A stretch of DNA of 50,395 nt from Streptosporangiaceae bacterium (GTDB taxonomy: Bacteria; Actinomycetota; Actinomycetes; Streptosporangiales; Streptosporangiaceae), in the NCBI GenBank assembly GCA_025934375.1, contig JAICYD010000040.1, positions 1 through 50,395 of the forward strand, given 5' to 3'. The position numbers were made by a program, and so were the translations under genes. Positions 27,409 to 36,441 of the stretch are shown here, one piece after another. The notes beneath the pieces were generated by a model that did no database searches, was not told the DNA's origin, and worked only from the letters and a program-made list of their open reading frames with translations. Positions within the stretch are counted from its first letter, which is position 1; each line of letters opens with the position of its first letter.

Positions 27409-28214
27409 GCAATCAGTCGCCGGAAATGGAAGCACCCGACACGCGCGCCATGGGCTAAGCCACCGACGATTTTGCTGAACAGCGCCTGGTAGCGCAGCAG
27501 CGCGAGGCGCAGGGCCTCGGTGTCCCGGCCGGACCCGTTGCCGTCCCAGGAGGTGCGGATCCGGTGCCGCTGCTCGCGCAGCGCGGCGGCGAGCGCCTCA
27601 GCCGCCTCATCGGTGAGGCCGGCCGCCTCCGCGACCGCGCCGCGGGGGTTGTCGACGAAGGCGATCCGCACGCGCTGCCAGCCGGCGCGCAGTTCCTCCA
27701 CGCCGGCCAGCAACGGCTCGTCGTCCGGACCGCCGTGCGTCAGCGGCTCGTCGTCGTCCGCGCCGGAGGGCAGCAGTTCCTCGTCCGCGCGGGCATCCGC
27801 TGGCGGCTGGTGGTCGTCCGCACTGAACGGCAGCGGCTCGTCGTCGTCCGCGCCGGGTATCAGCTCTTCACCCTCGGCCAGCCGGCCGCCCCTGTCCGCC
27901 GCATTGTTGACGGTGGCACTGCTGTCAGCGGGAGTGTCCACGGCCCGGTCGGGGGCGGTGTCCACGACCGGATTGGGGTTGGTGTCGGCGGCGCTGTCGG
28001 GAATCTCGCCGGCGGCACCCCGCCGGGACTGGCTGGGAACGGCCGGGACGGGCGTCGCCGGCGAGGCTGCCGCGGGGTCCGTGCCCGGCTCCGTCTGCGC
28101 GGGCGCGGGCGAGACGAGCCGGAACTCGGTCTGCTTGGGGTTGTCCACCTTCGTGGCGCTGATCGGGGTGAACGAAGGAACCGGCTCGCGGCCGTTGGTC
28201 TGATCCTGTGTCAT
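27405..28214 (-). CDS. Disordered protein with C-terminal helical domain, unknown function
   Basis: 269-aa protein. Residues 1-175 are Pro/Ala/Asp/Glu-rich and disordered, with recurring GADDDEPL/GPDDEPLL motifs between 121 and 170. Residues 175-250 form a helical domain (GWQRVRIAFVDNPRGAVAEA ... DTEALRLALLRYQALFSKIV). The same domain architecture occurs in the next gene upstream, so the two are paralogous. ATG 28214 overlaps the upstream stop by 4 nt (ATGA). No signal peptide or membrane segment was found, so it is probably a cytoplasmic partner of the membrane-bound paralogue. The last codons overlap the iron-box palindrome. Confidence 0.72.
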   Translation of the reverse strand: MTQDQTNGREPVPSFTPISATKVDNPKQTEFRLVSPAPAQTEPGTDPAAASPATPVPAVPSQSRRGAAGEIPDSAADTNPNPVVDTAPDRAVDTPADSSATVNNAADRGGRLAEGEELIPGADDDEPLPFSADDHQPPADARADEELLPSGADDDEPLTHGGPDDEPLLAGVEELRAGWQRVRIAFVDNPRGAVAEAAGLTDEAAEALAAALREQRHRIRTSWDGNGSGRDTEALRLALLRYQALFSKIVGGLAHGARVGCFHFRRLIA

Positions 28215-28891
28215 TTCGCACTCGTTTCCTGGCTCGGGGTGGGCGGTGCGTCCGGAGAGGGGGAACTAGAGCGGGCCACGGGCACCCGGGGCAGTACCAC
28301 CCGAGGTACCGGCGGGCGCGGCCGGGGAATCCGGGATGGCGGTGACTCCTCGTCCGGGCCGCCCGGCTCGCCACCGGAAGCCCCGGCGAGGTCGCGGAAC
28401 ATCGCGCGATACCACAGCATGGCCTGGCGCAGGTCCTCGGTGGAGGCGGTGCCGGCCTGGTCGACGGTGTCTTCGGCCCGCCGGTAGCCGTCTAGCCGCC
28501 GCGCGTGGCCCACCGACAGGTCGGCCATCACCTGCCCGCGATCGTCGGTCCGGTAGCCGCGATCGGCGGCCACGCGCTTGACCAGGGTCGCCGCGGACGC
28601 CAGGGCCTGGGCGGGCCGCTCGACGAACAGTTCCTGGGCGGCGGTCCACTCGCTGGCGTACTGGGAGCGCTGCTCGACGCTCAGCGGGCGGATGCCGAGC
28701 CCGGCCACCCGGCGCCTGCGCGCCGTCAGTTCGGCGCGAGCCGGGCCATGCCCGGACTGGCGGGCCAGCCGCTCGTACTCGGGTCCGAACTGTCGTCGCA
28801 GCATGGCCTGCCTGGCCGCCAGCACCGCCACGACGGCCACGGCAATCAGCACGCACACGATGATGACCGCGATAAGGGCCCAGGTGGACAT
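28211..28891 (-). CDS. Membrane-anchored protein sharing the same helical domain, unknown function
   Basis: 226-aa protein with one N-terminal transmembrane helix (about 4-26, IAVIIVCVLIAVAVVAVLA) and a helical cytoplasmic domain (36-170). That domain contains EWTAAQELFVERPAQALASA and TEDLRQAMLWYRAMFRDL, matching the C-terminal domain of the downstream gene. The tail is Pro/Ser/Arg-rich. ATG 28891 has GGAGG 5 nt upstream and gives the membrane helix directly; an earlier ATG at 28921 is possible but lacks support. It is coupled to the next gene by ATGA. The domain (W...F...P..A...A..LV...R...DTE.LR.AL.RYR.LF pattern) is familiar from unnamed actinobacterial proteins; its function is unknown. 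Confidence 0.75.
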   Translation of the reverse strand: MSTWALIAVIIVCVLIAVAVVAVLAARQAMLRRQFGPEYERLARQSGHGPARAELTARRRRVAGLGIRPLSVEQRSQYASEWTAAQELFVERPAQALASAATLVKRVAADRGYRTDDRGQVMADLSVGHARRLDGYRRAEDTVDQAGTASTEDLRQAMLWYRAMFRDLAGASGGEPGGPDEESPPSRIPRPRPPVPRVVLPRVPVARSSSPSPDAPPTPSQETSAK

Positions 28892-29002
28892 GACTACCTC
28901 CGAAACGACGAGAGCTGTCACTCTGCACGGGCGACTGCCAGCTTCCCTGCCCGAAACGCTTCAAACGGCGCACGGTCCCCGGCCCGCATACGATCGTCGG
29001 GA

Positions 29003-29017
29003 GTGGCACGCTGCCAC
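29003..29017 (+). promoter_or_regulatory. Operator-like palindrome
   Basis: The perfect palindrome GTGGCA-CGC-TGCCAC lies 36 bp upstream of the start of the 189-aa membrane protein and in front of the downstream his genes. Position and symmetry fit a repressor site, but no matching regulator is known to me. Confidence 0.3.
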
Positions 29018-29053
29018 GCGGTGACAGCACACGGCAGGACGGAGTGAGGGGCC

Positions 29054-29623
29054 ATGGAACGGCGCGCGGCGATCACCGGCCTAGTGGTTTCCCTGGCGGC
29101 GACCGCGGCGCTCGGCGTGGCCGCCGGGCTGATCTGGGGGCAGGTCGCGCCGCGGGCGCAACTGCAGGAGGTCAGCGCAGGCGTGGCGCAGGTAGTGAAC
29201 GCGGAGACGCGGGCGTTCATCGGAGCCGACGGATGGTTCTGCCTGATCGCCGCCGTCGGCGGCGCGGTGACCGGAACCTGCGGTTACCTGCTCGGCATCC
29301 GCCGCCGGGGAAACGGGACCCAGGCGGCCGTGACGGTCGGGCTGATCCTCGGCGCGGTCGCGGCCGCCTTCGTGATGCGCTGGCTCGGCGAGCAGTCTGG
29401 CAACCAGGCTTACCAGCACCAGCTTGCGCACGCGGCGGCGGGCGCCACGTTCAGCGCCTCGCTCACGCTCGGGGCCAAGACCGCGCTCGTCTTCTGGCCG
29501 CTGTTCACCTCGCTGGTGATCGTCTTGGCCGAGGTCGGCCGCCGCCGCCGGGAACCAGGCCCGGAGCTGGACCCGATGTCCAGCATGTGGACGGACCCGC
29601 GGGGCAGCGGCGGCGCTCCGTAG
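29054..29623 (+). CDS. Four-helix membrane protein (DUF2567-like)
   Basis: 189-aa integral membrane protein with four hydrophobic helices (about 7-28, 60-82, 90-112, 150-165). An extracytoplasmic loop contains AETRAFIGADGWFCL. The pattern GLIWGQVAPRA followed by a loop and an ADGWF motif resembles DUF2567-type actinobacterial proteins found near his genes. ATG 29054 is preceded by GTGAGGGG. The stop is 9 nt before hisD, so it is probably the first gene of the his operon transcript. Function unknown. Confidence 0.72.
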   Translation: MERRAAITGLVVSLAATAALGVAAGLIWGQVAPRAQLQEVSAGVAQVVNAETRAFIGADGWFCLIAAVGGAVTGTCGYLLGIRRRGNGTQAAVTVGLILGAVAAAFVMRWLGEQSGNQAYQHQLAHAAAGATFSASLTLGAKTALVFWPLFTSLVIVLAEVGRRRREPGPELDPMSSMWTDPRGSGGAP

Positions 29624-29632
29624 ACTGGCCCC

Positions 29633-31075
29633 GTGACTTCCGAGCCTGTCCTCATTTCTCGCACTGACCTGCGCGGTCGCGCGGCCGCCGACCTGACCCG
29701 GGCCGTCCTCGGCAGCGTGTTGCCGCGTGCGGCCTTCGACGTCTCGGCCGCCGTCGAGCTGGTCCGGCCCATCTGTGAGGACGTACGCCACCGGGGCGGC
29801 GCGGCTGTCAGGGAGTACACGCAGCGGTTCGATGGCGTCGACCTGCCCGCCACCCGGGTGCCGCGGGAGGCGATCCACCACGCCCTCCAGGCGCTCGACC
29901 CCGACGTGAAGGCCGCCCTCAACGAGGCGATCAGGCGGGCCCGCGTGGTGCACGAGGCGCAGTTGCCCGTCCAGTCCGACACCAGCCCAGCGCCCGGGCT
30001 GGCCGTGTCGACCCGCCACGTCCCGGTCGCCCGGGCCGGCGTCTACGTGCCGGGCGGTCTCGTCGCCTACCCCAGCTCCGTGGTGATGAACGTCGTGCCG
30101 GCGCAGGCGGCCGGCGTGGAGTCGATCACCGTCGCCTCTCCGCCGCAAGCCGACAACCACGGCCTGCCGCACCCGGTGATCCTCGCCGCGTGCGGGCTGC
30201 TCGGGATCACCGAGGTGCACGCGGCCGGCGGGGCGCAGGCCCTGGCGATGCTCGCCTATGGCACCGAGGAGTGCGCCGCGGTGGACGTGATCACCGGCCC
30301 CGGCAACATCTACGTGGCCGCCGCCAAGCGGGTCCTGCAGGGGATCGTCGGCATCGACGGGGAGAACGGCCCGACCGAGATCGCCATCATCGCCGACCAC
30401 ACCGCCGACCCGAAGTTCGTCGCCGCCGACCTGATCGGCCAGGCTGAGCACGACGAGAACGCCGGCTGCCTGCTCATCACCACCGACCCGGCCCTCGCGG
30501 ACAAGGTGGACGCCGAACTTGCCCGCCAGATCCCGCTGACCAGGCACCAGGACCGCGTGAAGACGGCCCTGCGCGGCCAGGCCGGCTACGTCTTCGCCGA
30601 CGGCATCGACGCCGCCGTCGCCATCGGCGACGCCTGGGCGCCCGAGCACCTGGAGATCCAGGCCCAGGATGCCGCGAAGATCGCGCTCAAGGTCCGTAAC
30701 GCGGGGGCCATCTTCGTCGGCTCGTACACGCCGGTGAGCCTCGGCGACTACCTCGCCGGGTCCAACCACGTGCTGCCGACCGGCGGTACCGCCCGGCACA
30801 CCAGCGGCCTTTCGGTCCACCCGTACCTGCGGGTCGTCAACGTCATCGAGTGCGACCGGGGCTCCCTCAGCGCCGTCGCCCCGCACGTCGACGCCCTCGG
30901 CGGCGCCGAGGACCTGGCCGCCCACGTGGCCGCGGTGCGCATACGCGTGCCTTCGGGGGGTGCAGGGGGGTCGTCCCCCCTGGGTGAGCAGAGCGTGCCT
31001 TCGGGGGGTGCAGGGGGGTCGTCCCCCCTGGGTGAGCAGAGCGTGCCTTCGGGAAGCGAGGCGGGGCAGCGGTGA
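29633..31075 (+). CDS. hisD: Histidinol dehydrogenase
   Basis: Catalyses the last two oxidations of histidine synthesis, from histidinol to histidine with two NAD+. The 480-aa product contains [37 protein letters not shown], the zinc/catalytic region [12 protein letters not shown], and APEHLEI plus [20 protein letters not shown]; all essential positions look intact. GTG 29633 starts the family sequence. Unusually, the C-terminus carries about 40 extra residues ([16 protein letters not shown] repeated) encoded by two copies of a 48-bp GC-rich palindromic repeat, beyond the normal end near residue 440. hisC starts in the last bases (GTGA overlap). Confidence 0.96.
   Translation: MTSEPVLISRTDLRGRAAADLTRAVLGSVLPRAAFDVSAAVELVRPICEDVRHRGGAAVREYTQRFDGVDLPATRVPREAIHHALQALDPDVKAALNEAIRRARVVHEAQLPVQSDTSPAPGLAVSTRHVPVARAGVYVPGGLVAYPSSVVMNVVPAQAAGVESITVASPPQADNHGLPHPVILAACGLLGITEVHAAGGAQALAMLAYGTEECAAVDVITGPGNIYVAAAKRVLQGIVGIDGENGPTEIAIIADHTADPKFVAADLIGQAEHDENAGCLLITTDPALADKVDAELARQIPLTRHQDRVKTALRGQAGYVFADGIDAAVAIGDAWAPEHLEIQAQDAAKIALKVRNAGAIFVGSYTPVSLGDYLAGSNHVLPTGGTARHTSGLSVHPYLRVVNVIECDRGSLSAVAPHVDALGGAEDLAAHVAAVRIRVPSGGAGGSSPLGEQSVPSGGAGGSSPLGEQSVPSGSEAGQR
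30945..31053 (+). repeat. 48-bp palindromic repeat, two copies plus a partial, inside hisD 3' end
   Basis: Identical 48-bp units at 30945-30992 and 30993-31040, then 13 bp of a third. Each unit contains the hairpin CAGGGGGG-TCGT-CCCCCCTG (8-bp stem). The repeat keeps the reading frame (16 residues per unit). A diverged copy occurs at the 5' end of hisF (34671-34704). Confidence 0.95.
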
Positions 31076-32151
31076 CAACCAGCGCGAAGCCACTGCCCGT
31101 TAGGGATGACCTGAGGGGCCTTGATCCGTACGGCGCGCCCCAGCTGGACGTGCCGTACCAGCTGAATACCAACGAGAACCCCTATCCAGCCAGCCCCGCC
31201 CTGCAGCGAGCCATCGCGGACGCGGTCGCCGGGGTCGCCGGGACGCTCAACCGCTACCCCGACCGGGACGCCGCCCAGCTGCGGGCCGACCTGGCCCGCT
31301 ACCTCGGCCACGGCCTCACCGGCGCTGAAGTCTGGGCCGCGAACGGATCGAATGAGATCATCCAGCAGCTGCTGCAGGCGTTCGGGGGCCCGGGGCGGAC
31401 GGCGATGGGCTTCGAGCCCTCGTACGCGATGCACCCCCTGATCGCCCAGGTGACGTGCACGGCCTGGCGCTCCGCGCGACGCGATGATGACTATGGCATG
31501 TCGACGGCCGCCGTGCAGGTCACGGCGGCGCGGCCAGACATCGTGTTCATCACCTCGCCGAACAACCCGACCGGCACGTCGGTCCCCCTCGGCCTCATTG
31601 AGGCCACCTACGACGCCGCGCCCGGGATGGTCATCGTCGATGAGGCGTACGCGGAGTTCGGGCGCGACGGCACGCCGTCGGCGCTGACCCTGCTGCCCGG
31701 GCGGCCCCGGCTGGTGGTCACCCGGACGATGTCGAAGGCGTTCGCCGCGGCCGGGACCCGGCTCGGCTACCTCGCCGCCGACCCCGCCGTCATCGAGGCG
31801 CTGCTGCTGGTGCGGCTGCCCTACCACCTGTCCACGGTCACCCAGGCGGTGGCGCGGGCGGCGCTGGCGCACTCCGCCGAGCCCCTGGCCACCGTCGAGG
31901 CTCTGCGCAAAGAGCGGGACGCGCTGGTGGCCTGGCTGCGCGAGGACCGCGGCCTGCGGGTGGCCGACAGCGACGCGAACTTCGTGCTGTTCGGCACGTT
32001 CCCGGACCGGCACAAGGTGTGGCAGGCGCTACTGGATCGCGGCGTGCTGATCCGCGAGACCGGCCCGGCGGGATGGCTCCGGGTGACGGTGGGGACGCCG
32101 CAGGAGATGGCGGCCTTCCGCGCCGCCCTAGGGGAGGTGCTCGGCCAGTGA
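31072..32151 (+). CDS. hisC: Histidinol-phosphate aminotransferase
   Basis: PLP-dependent fold-type I aminotransferase that converts imidazole acetol phosphate and glutamate into histidinol phosphate. The substrate and PLP motifs are LNTNENPYP (about 31-39), [16 protein letters not shown] (162-169), VDEAYAEF, and the PLP lysine Lys222 in [17 protein letters not shown]. Length 359 aa is normal. GTG 31072 overlaps the hisD stop by 4 nt and the stop overlaps hisB in the same way. Some HisC enzymes also act on aromatic amino acids; that cannot be judged here. Confidence 0.96.
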   Translation: MTTSAKPLPVRDDLRGLDPYGAPQLDVPYQLNTNENPYPASPALQRAIADAVAGVAGTLNRYPDRDAAQLRADLARYLGHGLTGAEVWAANGSNEIIQQLLQAFGGPGRTAMGFEPSYAMHPLIAQVTCTAWRSARRDDDYGMSTAAVQVTAARPDIVFITSPNNPTGTSVPLGLIEATYDAAPGMVIVDEAYAEFGRDGTPSALTLLPGRPRLVVTRTMSKAFAAAGTRLGYLAADPAVIEALLLVRLPYHLSTVTQAVARAALAHSAEPLATVEALRKERDALVAWLREDRGLRVADSDANFVLFGTFPDRHKVWQALLDRGVLIRETGPAGWLRVTVGTPQEMAAFRAALGEVLGQ

Positions 32152-32741
32152 GCCGTATCGGGCGGGTAACCCGCGAGACGAAGGAGACCAAGGTCCTCGT
32201 CGAGGTCAACCTCGACGGGCCAGCATCGGTCGCGGTCGAGACCGGTGTGCCGTTCTTCGACCACATGCTGGCCCAGCTCGGCAAGCACGGGCAGCTCGGC
32301 CTCACCGTGCAGGCCGATGGCGACATCGAGATCGACGCCCACCACACCGTCGAGGACACCTCGATCGCCCTGGGGACCGCGCTGCGTGAGGCCCTGGGCG
32401 ACAAGGCCGGCATCCAGCGGTTCGGTGACGCGCTCGTCCCGCTGGATGAGACCCTGGTCCGCGCGGTCGTCGACTTGTCCGGCCGCCCTTACGTCGTGCA
32501 CGAGGAGCCCGCGGGCATGTCCCCGATGATCGGCAGCTACGACACCACGCTGACCAGGCACGTGTGGGAGTCGCTGGCGTTCTCCGCCGGGGCCTGCCTG
32601 CACGTCCACGTGCTCTACGGCCGCAACCCCCACCACATCGTCGAGGCCCAGTTCAAGGCGGTCGGCCGGGCCTTGCGGGGCGCCGCCGCGCATGACCCGC
32701 GGGCGGCGGGAGCTATCCCCTCCACGAAGGGCGTCCTCTAG
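32148..32741 (+). CDS. hisB: Imidazoleglycerol-phosphate dehydratase
   Basis: Mn-dependent dehydratase that forms imidazole acetol phosphate. The 197-aa product is the monofunctional form, without a HisN-type phosphatase domain. The metal-binding histidine motifs are [27 protein letters not shown] and [22 protein letters not shown] 32148 overlaps the hisC stop (GTGA), and the C-terminus PSTKGVL is the family end. The histidinol-phosphate phosphatase of the pathway is not in this window. Confidence 0.97.
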   Translation: MSRIGRVTRETKETKVLVEVNLDGPASVAVETGVPFFDHMLAQLGKHGQLGLTVQADGDIEIDAHHTVEDTSIALGTALREALGDKAGIQRFGDALVPLDETLVRAVVDLSGRPYVVHEEPAGMSPMIGSYDTTLTRHVWESLAFSAGACLHVHVLYGRNPHHIVEAQFKAVGRALRGAAAHDPRAAGAIPSTKGVL

Positions 32742-32742
32742 T

Positions 32743-33372
32743 ATGCCCGCCGAGGTGGTGGTCCTCGACTACGGATCCGGGAACCTGCGCTCCGCCGAGC
32801 GAGCCTTGGCCCGGGCGGGCGCCTCGGTGTCGGTAACCGCCGACCTGGCCGCCGCGCGCGACTGCGACGGGCTCGTGGTGCCCGGGGTCGGCGCGTTCGC
32901 GGCGTGCATGGCCGGGATCCGCCGGGTCGGCGGCGAGAAGGCGATCGCCGATCGGATCGAGCGCGGCCGCCCGGTCCTCGGCATCTGCGTCGGCATGCAG
33001 GTGCTGTTCGGCGCGGGCGTCGAGCACGGGCTGCGCACTGAGGGCTGCGGCGTCTTCCCCGGGGTTGTGGACCGGCTGGACGCCCCGGTGCTGCCGCACA
33101 TGGGCTGGAACACCGTGACGCCGCCGGCCGGCTCGGTGCTGTTCGCCGGCGTTCCGGACGGGACGCGGTTCTACTTCGTGCACTCCTATGCGCTGCGGAT
33201 GCGAGACGCCGGGCAGTTGTCCGGCCGGGGGGCGGAGGTCACCGTGACTACGCACGGCGAGCCGTTTGCCGCGGCCGTCGAACTGGGCGTCGTCCGCGCG
33301 ACGCAGTTCCACCCGGAGAAATCCGGCGACGCGGGCGCGGCCGTGCTGTCTAACTGGCTGTGTTCTCTGTGA
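32743..33372 (+). CDS. hisH: Imidazole glycerol phosphate synthase, glutaminase subunit HisH
   Basis: Class I glutamine amidotransferase subunit that delivers ammonia to HisF. 209 aa with the oxyanion strand region VVPGVGAF, nucleophile Cys82 in LGICVGMQVLF, and His190/Glu192 in TQFHPEKSG, so the triad is complete. ATG 32743 lies 1 nt after the hisB stop; the upstream frame extension is overlap with hisB. The partner hisF is three genes downstream. Confidence 0.96.
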   Translation: MPAEVVVLDYGSGNLRSAERALARAGASVSVTADLAAARDCDGLVVPGVGAFAACMAGIRRVGGEKAIADRIERGRPVLGICVGMQVLFGAGVEHGLRTEGCGVFPGVVDRLDAPVLPHMGWNTVTPPAGSVLFAGVPDGTRFYFVHSYALRMRDAGQLSGRGAEVTVTTHGEPFAAAVELGVVRATQFHPEKSGDAGAAVLSNWLCSL

Positions 33373-33423
33373 CCGCTCCCGATGGCTGTTCCCTATGATT
33401 GCGCACCCGTGACAGGAGACGCC

Positions 33424-34173
33424 GTGAGTTACCTGACCCTCTTGCCCGCCGTCGACGTCGCGGACGGGCAGGCGGTGCGCCTCGTGCAAGGGGCGGCCGG
33501 CTCGCAGACGTCCTATGGCGACCCGGTGGAGGCCGCGCTCGCCTGGCAGCAGGCCGGCGCCGAATGGCTGCACCTGGTGGACCTGGACGCCGCGTTCGGG
33601 CGCGGATCCAACGCGCCCCTGCTGGCCGAGGTCGTCGCCAAGGTCAGCATGCGGGTCGAGATGTCCGGCGGCATCCGCGACGACGCGTCGCTGGAGCGGG
33701 CGCTGGCCACCGGCTGCGAACGGGTGAACATCGGGACGGCAGCGCTGGAGAACCCCGGCTGGGTCGCGGGGATCATCGCCAAGTACGGCGACAAGATCGC
33801 GGTCGGCCTGGACGTGCGGGGCACGACGCTCGCGGCGCGCGGCTGGACGTCCGAGGGCGGCGAGCTGTATGAGACCCTTCAGCGGCTGGACGCTGTGGGC
33901 TGCGCCCGGTACGTGGTGACCGACGTGCTGAAGGACGGCATGCTGCGCGGGCCGAACCTCGGCCTGCTGCGCGGCGTCTGCGCGGCGACCGACCGCCCGG
34001 TCGTGGCCAGCGGGGGAGTGTCGTCCCTCGATGACCTGCGCGCTCTGGCCTCGCTGGTGCCGGCCGGGGTGGAGGGCGCCATCGTCGGCAAGGCCCTGTA
34101 CGCCGGTGCCTTCACCTTGCAGGAGGCGCTTAGCGTCGTAGTGAGCACGGTCGTATCTGAGGAGGCTCCATGA
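33424..34173 (+). CDS. priA: PriA: bifunctional HisA/TrpF isomerase
   Basis: TIM-barrel phosphoribosyl isomerase. In actinobacteria this HisA homologue (PriA) isomerises both ProFAR for histidine and PRA for tryptophan, replacing TrpF. Features are [18 protein letters not shown], the first catalytic Asp in that strand, [36 protein letters not shown] with the second catalytic Asp, and [15 protein letters not shown] 33424 is chosen because AGGAG precedes it by 5 nt; the frame continues 14 codons upstream. Length 249 aa. No trpF is visible among the trp genes of this window, which supports the dual role. ridA overlaps its stop. Confidence 0.93.
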   Translation: MSYLTLLPAVDVADGQAVRLVQGAAGSQTSYGDPVEAALAWQQAGAEWLHLVDLDAAFGRGSNAPLLAEVVAKVSMRVEMSGGIRDDASLERALATGCERVNIGTAALENPGWVAGIIAKYGDKIAVGLDVRGTTLAARGWTSEGGELYETLQRLDAVGCARYVVTDVLKDGMLRGPNLGLLRGVCAATDRPVVASGGVSSLDDLRALASLVPAGVEGAIVGKALYAGAFTLQEALSVVVSTVVSEEAP

Positions 34174-34649
34174 CCCGCCGCCGCAAGGTCTCCTCGGGCG
34201 GGCCGTTCGAGGAGATCGTCGGGTACAGCCGGGCGGTCGCGGCCGGGGACTTCATCTTCGTCAGCGGCTGCACGTCGATCGTCGACGGCGAGGTGGCCCA
34301 CGAGGGCGACCTGACCAAGCAGGCCGAGCAGGCGATCCTCATCGCCGGCCAGGCGCTGGCCGGGCTGGGCGCGAGCCTCGCCGACGTCGTGCAGACCCGG
34401 ATCTATGTCACCGACATCACGCGGTGGCGCGAGGCGGCCGAGGCTCACCGGCTGGCGTTCGGCGACGTCGCACCGGCTGCGACGATGGTGCAGGTCGCGG
34501 CGCTGATCGATCCCCGCCTGCTGGTCGAGGTCGAGGTCGTGGCGCACCGCGAGGGCGGCCCCAACGTCGATCTGGGCGACCCGGACGCGCAGGGCCGCCC
34601 GGATGAGTTCCGCATCGATGACGAGCCCGGCGTAGGCGAGTCGACGTGA
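34170..34649 (+). CDS. RidA/YjgF family protein
   Basis: 159-aa member of the RidA/YER057c/UK114 family. The well-known RidA branch hydrolyses reactive enamine/imine intermediates of amino-acid metabolism. The core is [38 protein letters not shown] and [14 protein letters not shown]. The canonical substrate Arg (in the family pattern R.xVxxxxL) appears as the Arg in QTRIYVTD. The last 30 residues form a polar tail not seen in the family core. It is inserted between priA and hisF with 4-nt overlaps on both sides, so it is co-translated with histidine genes; this position is common in actinobacteria. Confidence 0.88.
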   Translation: MTRRRKVSSGGPFEEIVGYSRAVAAGDFIFVSGCTSIVDGEVAHEGDLTKQAEQAILIAGQALAGLGASLADVVQTRIYVTDITRWREAAEAHRLAFGDVAPAATMVQVAALIDPRLLVEVEVVAHREGGPNVDLGDPDAQGRPDEFRIDDEPGVGEST

Positions 34650-35470
34650 CCGGGGGCACGGATGATGCTCCGCGGGGTCGTCCCCCCCAGGGACAGCAGA
34701 CCGTCGCGGTCCGGGTGATCCCCTGCCTGGACGTGGACGGCGGCCGGGTCGTCAAGGGCGTCAACTTCCGGAACCTGCGCGACGCCGGGGACCCGGTCGA
34801 GCTCGCCGCCCGGTATGACGCCGAAGGCGCCGACGAGCTCACCTTCTTGGACATCACCGCCTCCAGCGGCGGCCGGGAGACCATGTACGACGTGGTCCGC
34901 CGCACCGCCGACCAGGTCTTCATCCCGCTCACCGTCGGCGGCGGGGTCCGCTCGACCGCCGACGTGGACGCGCTGCTGCGCGCCGGGGCGGACAAGGTCG
35001 GCCTGAACACCGCCGCGATCGCCCGGCCGGAACTGCTGCGCGAGGCGGCGCACCAGTTCGGCTGCCAGTGCATCGTGCTGTCGGTCGACGCCCGGCGGGT
35101 GCCGCCGGGGTCACCGCCGACCCCTAGCGGCTTCGAGGTCACCACGCACGGCGGCCGGCGCGGCACCGGCATCGACGCGATCGACTGGTCCCGCCGGGCG
35201 GTGGGCCTCGGCGCCGGGGAGATCCTGCTCAACTCCATGGACGCCGACGGCACCCAGGCCGGGTTCGACACCGAGCTCATCGGCCTGGTCCGCGAGGCCG
35301 TCACCGTCCCCGTGATCGCCAGCGGCGGCGCCGGGGCGCCCGCGCACTTCCCGCCGGCGATCAGTGCCGGCGCCGACGCGGTCCTCGCCGCCAGCGTCTT
35401 CCACTTCGGCACGCTGACTATCGCGGACGTCAAGCAAGCCCTGCGGGAGGCTGGTCACCCAGTCCGGTGA
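34646..35470 (+). CDS. hisF: Imidazole glycerol phosphate synthase, cyclase subunit HisF
   Basis: TIM-barrel cyclase that forms imidazole glycerol phosphate and AICAR with ammonia from HisH. 274 aa. Catalytic aspartates lie in [18 protein letters not shown] and in [28 protein letters not shown] and [12 protein letters not shown] are typical. The N-terminus is about 18 residues longer than normal: GTG 34646 overlaps ridA, and the first 20 residues ([15 protein letters not shown]) derive from a palindromic element related to the one in hisD. A start nearer the conserved AVRVIPCLD is possible, but no better ribosome site was seen. The 3' end overlaps the antisense LuxR fragment by 16 bp. Confidence 0.95.
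   Translation: MTGGTDDAPRGRPPQGQQTVAVRVIPCLDVDGGRVVKGVNFRNLRDAGDPVELAARYDAEGADELTFLDITASSGGRETMYDVVRRTADQVFIPLTVGGGVRSTADVDALLRAGADKVGLNTAAIARPELLREAAHQFGCQCIVLSVDARRVPPGSPPTPSGFEVTTHGGRRGTGIDAIDWSRRAVGLGAGEILLNSMDADGTQAGFDTELIGLVREAVTVPVIASGGAGAPAHFPPAISAGADAVLAASVFHFGTLTIADVKQALREAGHPVR
34671..34704 (+). repeat. Diverged copy of the hisD palindromic element in hisF 5' end
   Basis: CGCGGGGTCGTCCCCCCC followed by AGGGACAGCAGACCGT aligns with the 48-bp hisD repeat (GGGGTCGTCCCCCC, then TGGGTGAGCAGAGCGT) with about 26 identities over 31 bp. The central GGGG-TCGT-CCCC hairpin is kept. It encodes the non-conserved N-terminal residues of HisF. Confidence 0.75.
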
Positions 35471-36441
35471 GCGCTGGCGTCCGGCAATGCGGCCAGCGCA
35501 TCCCTCAGCCCGGCCCTGGAGGACACCCCCAGCTTCGGGAACGCGCGATGAAGGTGAGTGGCCACGGTCCGCTCGGACAGGGATAGCCGCTCGGCGATCT
35601 CCTTGTTCCGAAGCCCCCGCGCCGCGAGCGTCGCGACGCGGTGTTCCTGGGGCGTGAGGTGGCTGACCGTGGTCGTGGCCCCGCGCGTCCGGCTCTGCCC
35701 GGTCGCGCGGAGCTCATCTCGTGAACGGGCGATCCAGGGTGGGGCTCCGAGGCTCTGGAAGGCCTCCAGCGCGGCGGTCAACTGCGCCCGCGACTGGCTG
35801 GTCAGGCCCGCGCGCCGTAGCCGCTCACCGTAGAGCAGCCGGACCCGGGCGAGGTCAAAAGGCCATCGCTCGGCGCCGGGGGTCGCGAGTGCCTCAGCGA
35901 ACAGGTCGCTGGCGGCGGCGAAGTCAGCTGTCGCGATGGCCGCGCAGCCCGTCACCACGAGCCGGAGCCTCGGCGAGATTTCCGCGATGCCCGAGGCCTT
36001 CATCGCCGCCACGTGCGCGGCCGCCTCAGCGCGCCGGTTCGTGCGCATGCACGCCTTCACCAGGGAAGAGTCAACGTACAGGGCGTTCGGTGCCCGGGAC
36101 GGGAGTTGCCCGGGCGGGCTCATCTGAATCAGGGACCGGTAGGCGTTCTCGAAGTCGCCGCTCCCGATCGCCGCCAGGGAGCGCGCGTGCCAGGCATAGC
36201 ACTGGATTGACCGCATCATCCGAGGCCCGGCCCACTTCAACATCTCATCGGTCAGCGCCTGGGCAGCCGCGTAATCGCCGCGCACCGCCGCGACCGCCGC
36301 CTGGACGCACCTCGCAGGCCACGCGAGCAGGGCGTAGCCGTGCTCCTGGCATAGCCGGAGGCTTTCGGCCGCCTGCTCCGCGGCCAGGTCCCAGTGGAGG
36401 CCTGCACGCGCACGCACCGGCAGGCAGCGGCGGCCGCGCAC
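35455..36441 (-). pseudogene. LuxR/LAL-type regulator, C-terminal part only
   Basis: 328-aa frame whose last 65 residues are a LuxR helix-turn-helix (LTPQEHRVATLAARGLRNKE, then IAERLSLSERTVATHLHR). Before it lies a helical repeat region (YALLAWPARCVQAAVAAVRG, AERWPFDLARVRLLYGERLR) typical of large LAL/MalT-like ATPase regulators. The N-terminal AAA/NB-ARC ATPase part (usually 500 or more residues) is absent. Family similarity starts at DLAAEQAAESL at 36390; the residues before it are the antisense of the neighbouring fragment. No ribosome site supports the ATG at 36441. It is probably non-functional, though an internal start could still make a DNA-binding protein. It overlaps hisF at the 3' end. 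Confidence 0.75.

Noticed and set aside
29081..31093. 670-codon minus-strand frame opposite hisD
   Set aside because: Shadow of hisD and its upstream neighbour; the repetitive end is only the hisD palindromic repeat read backwards.
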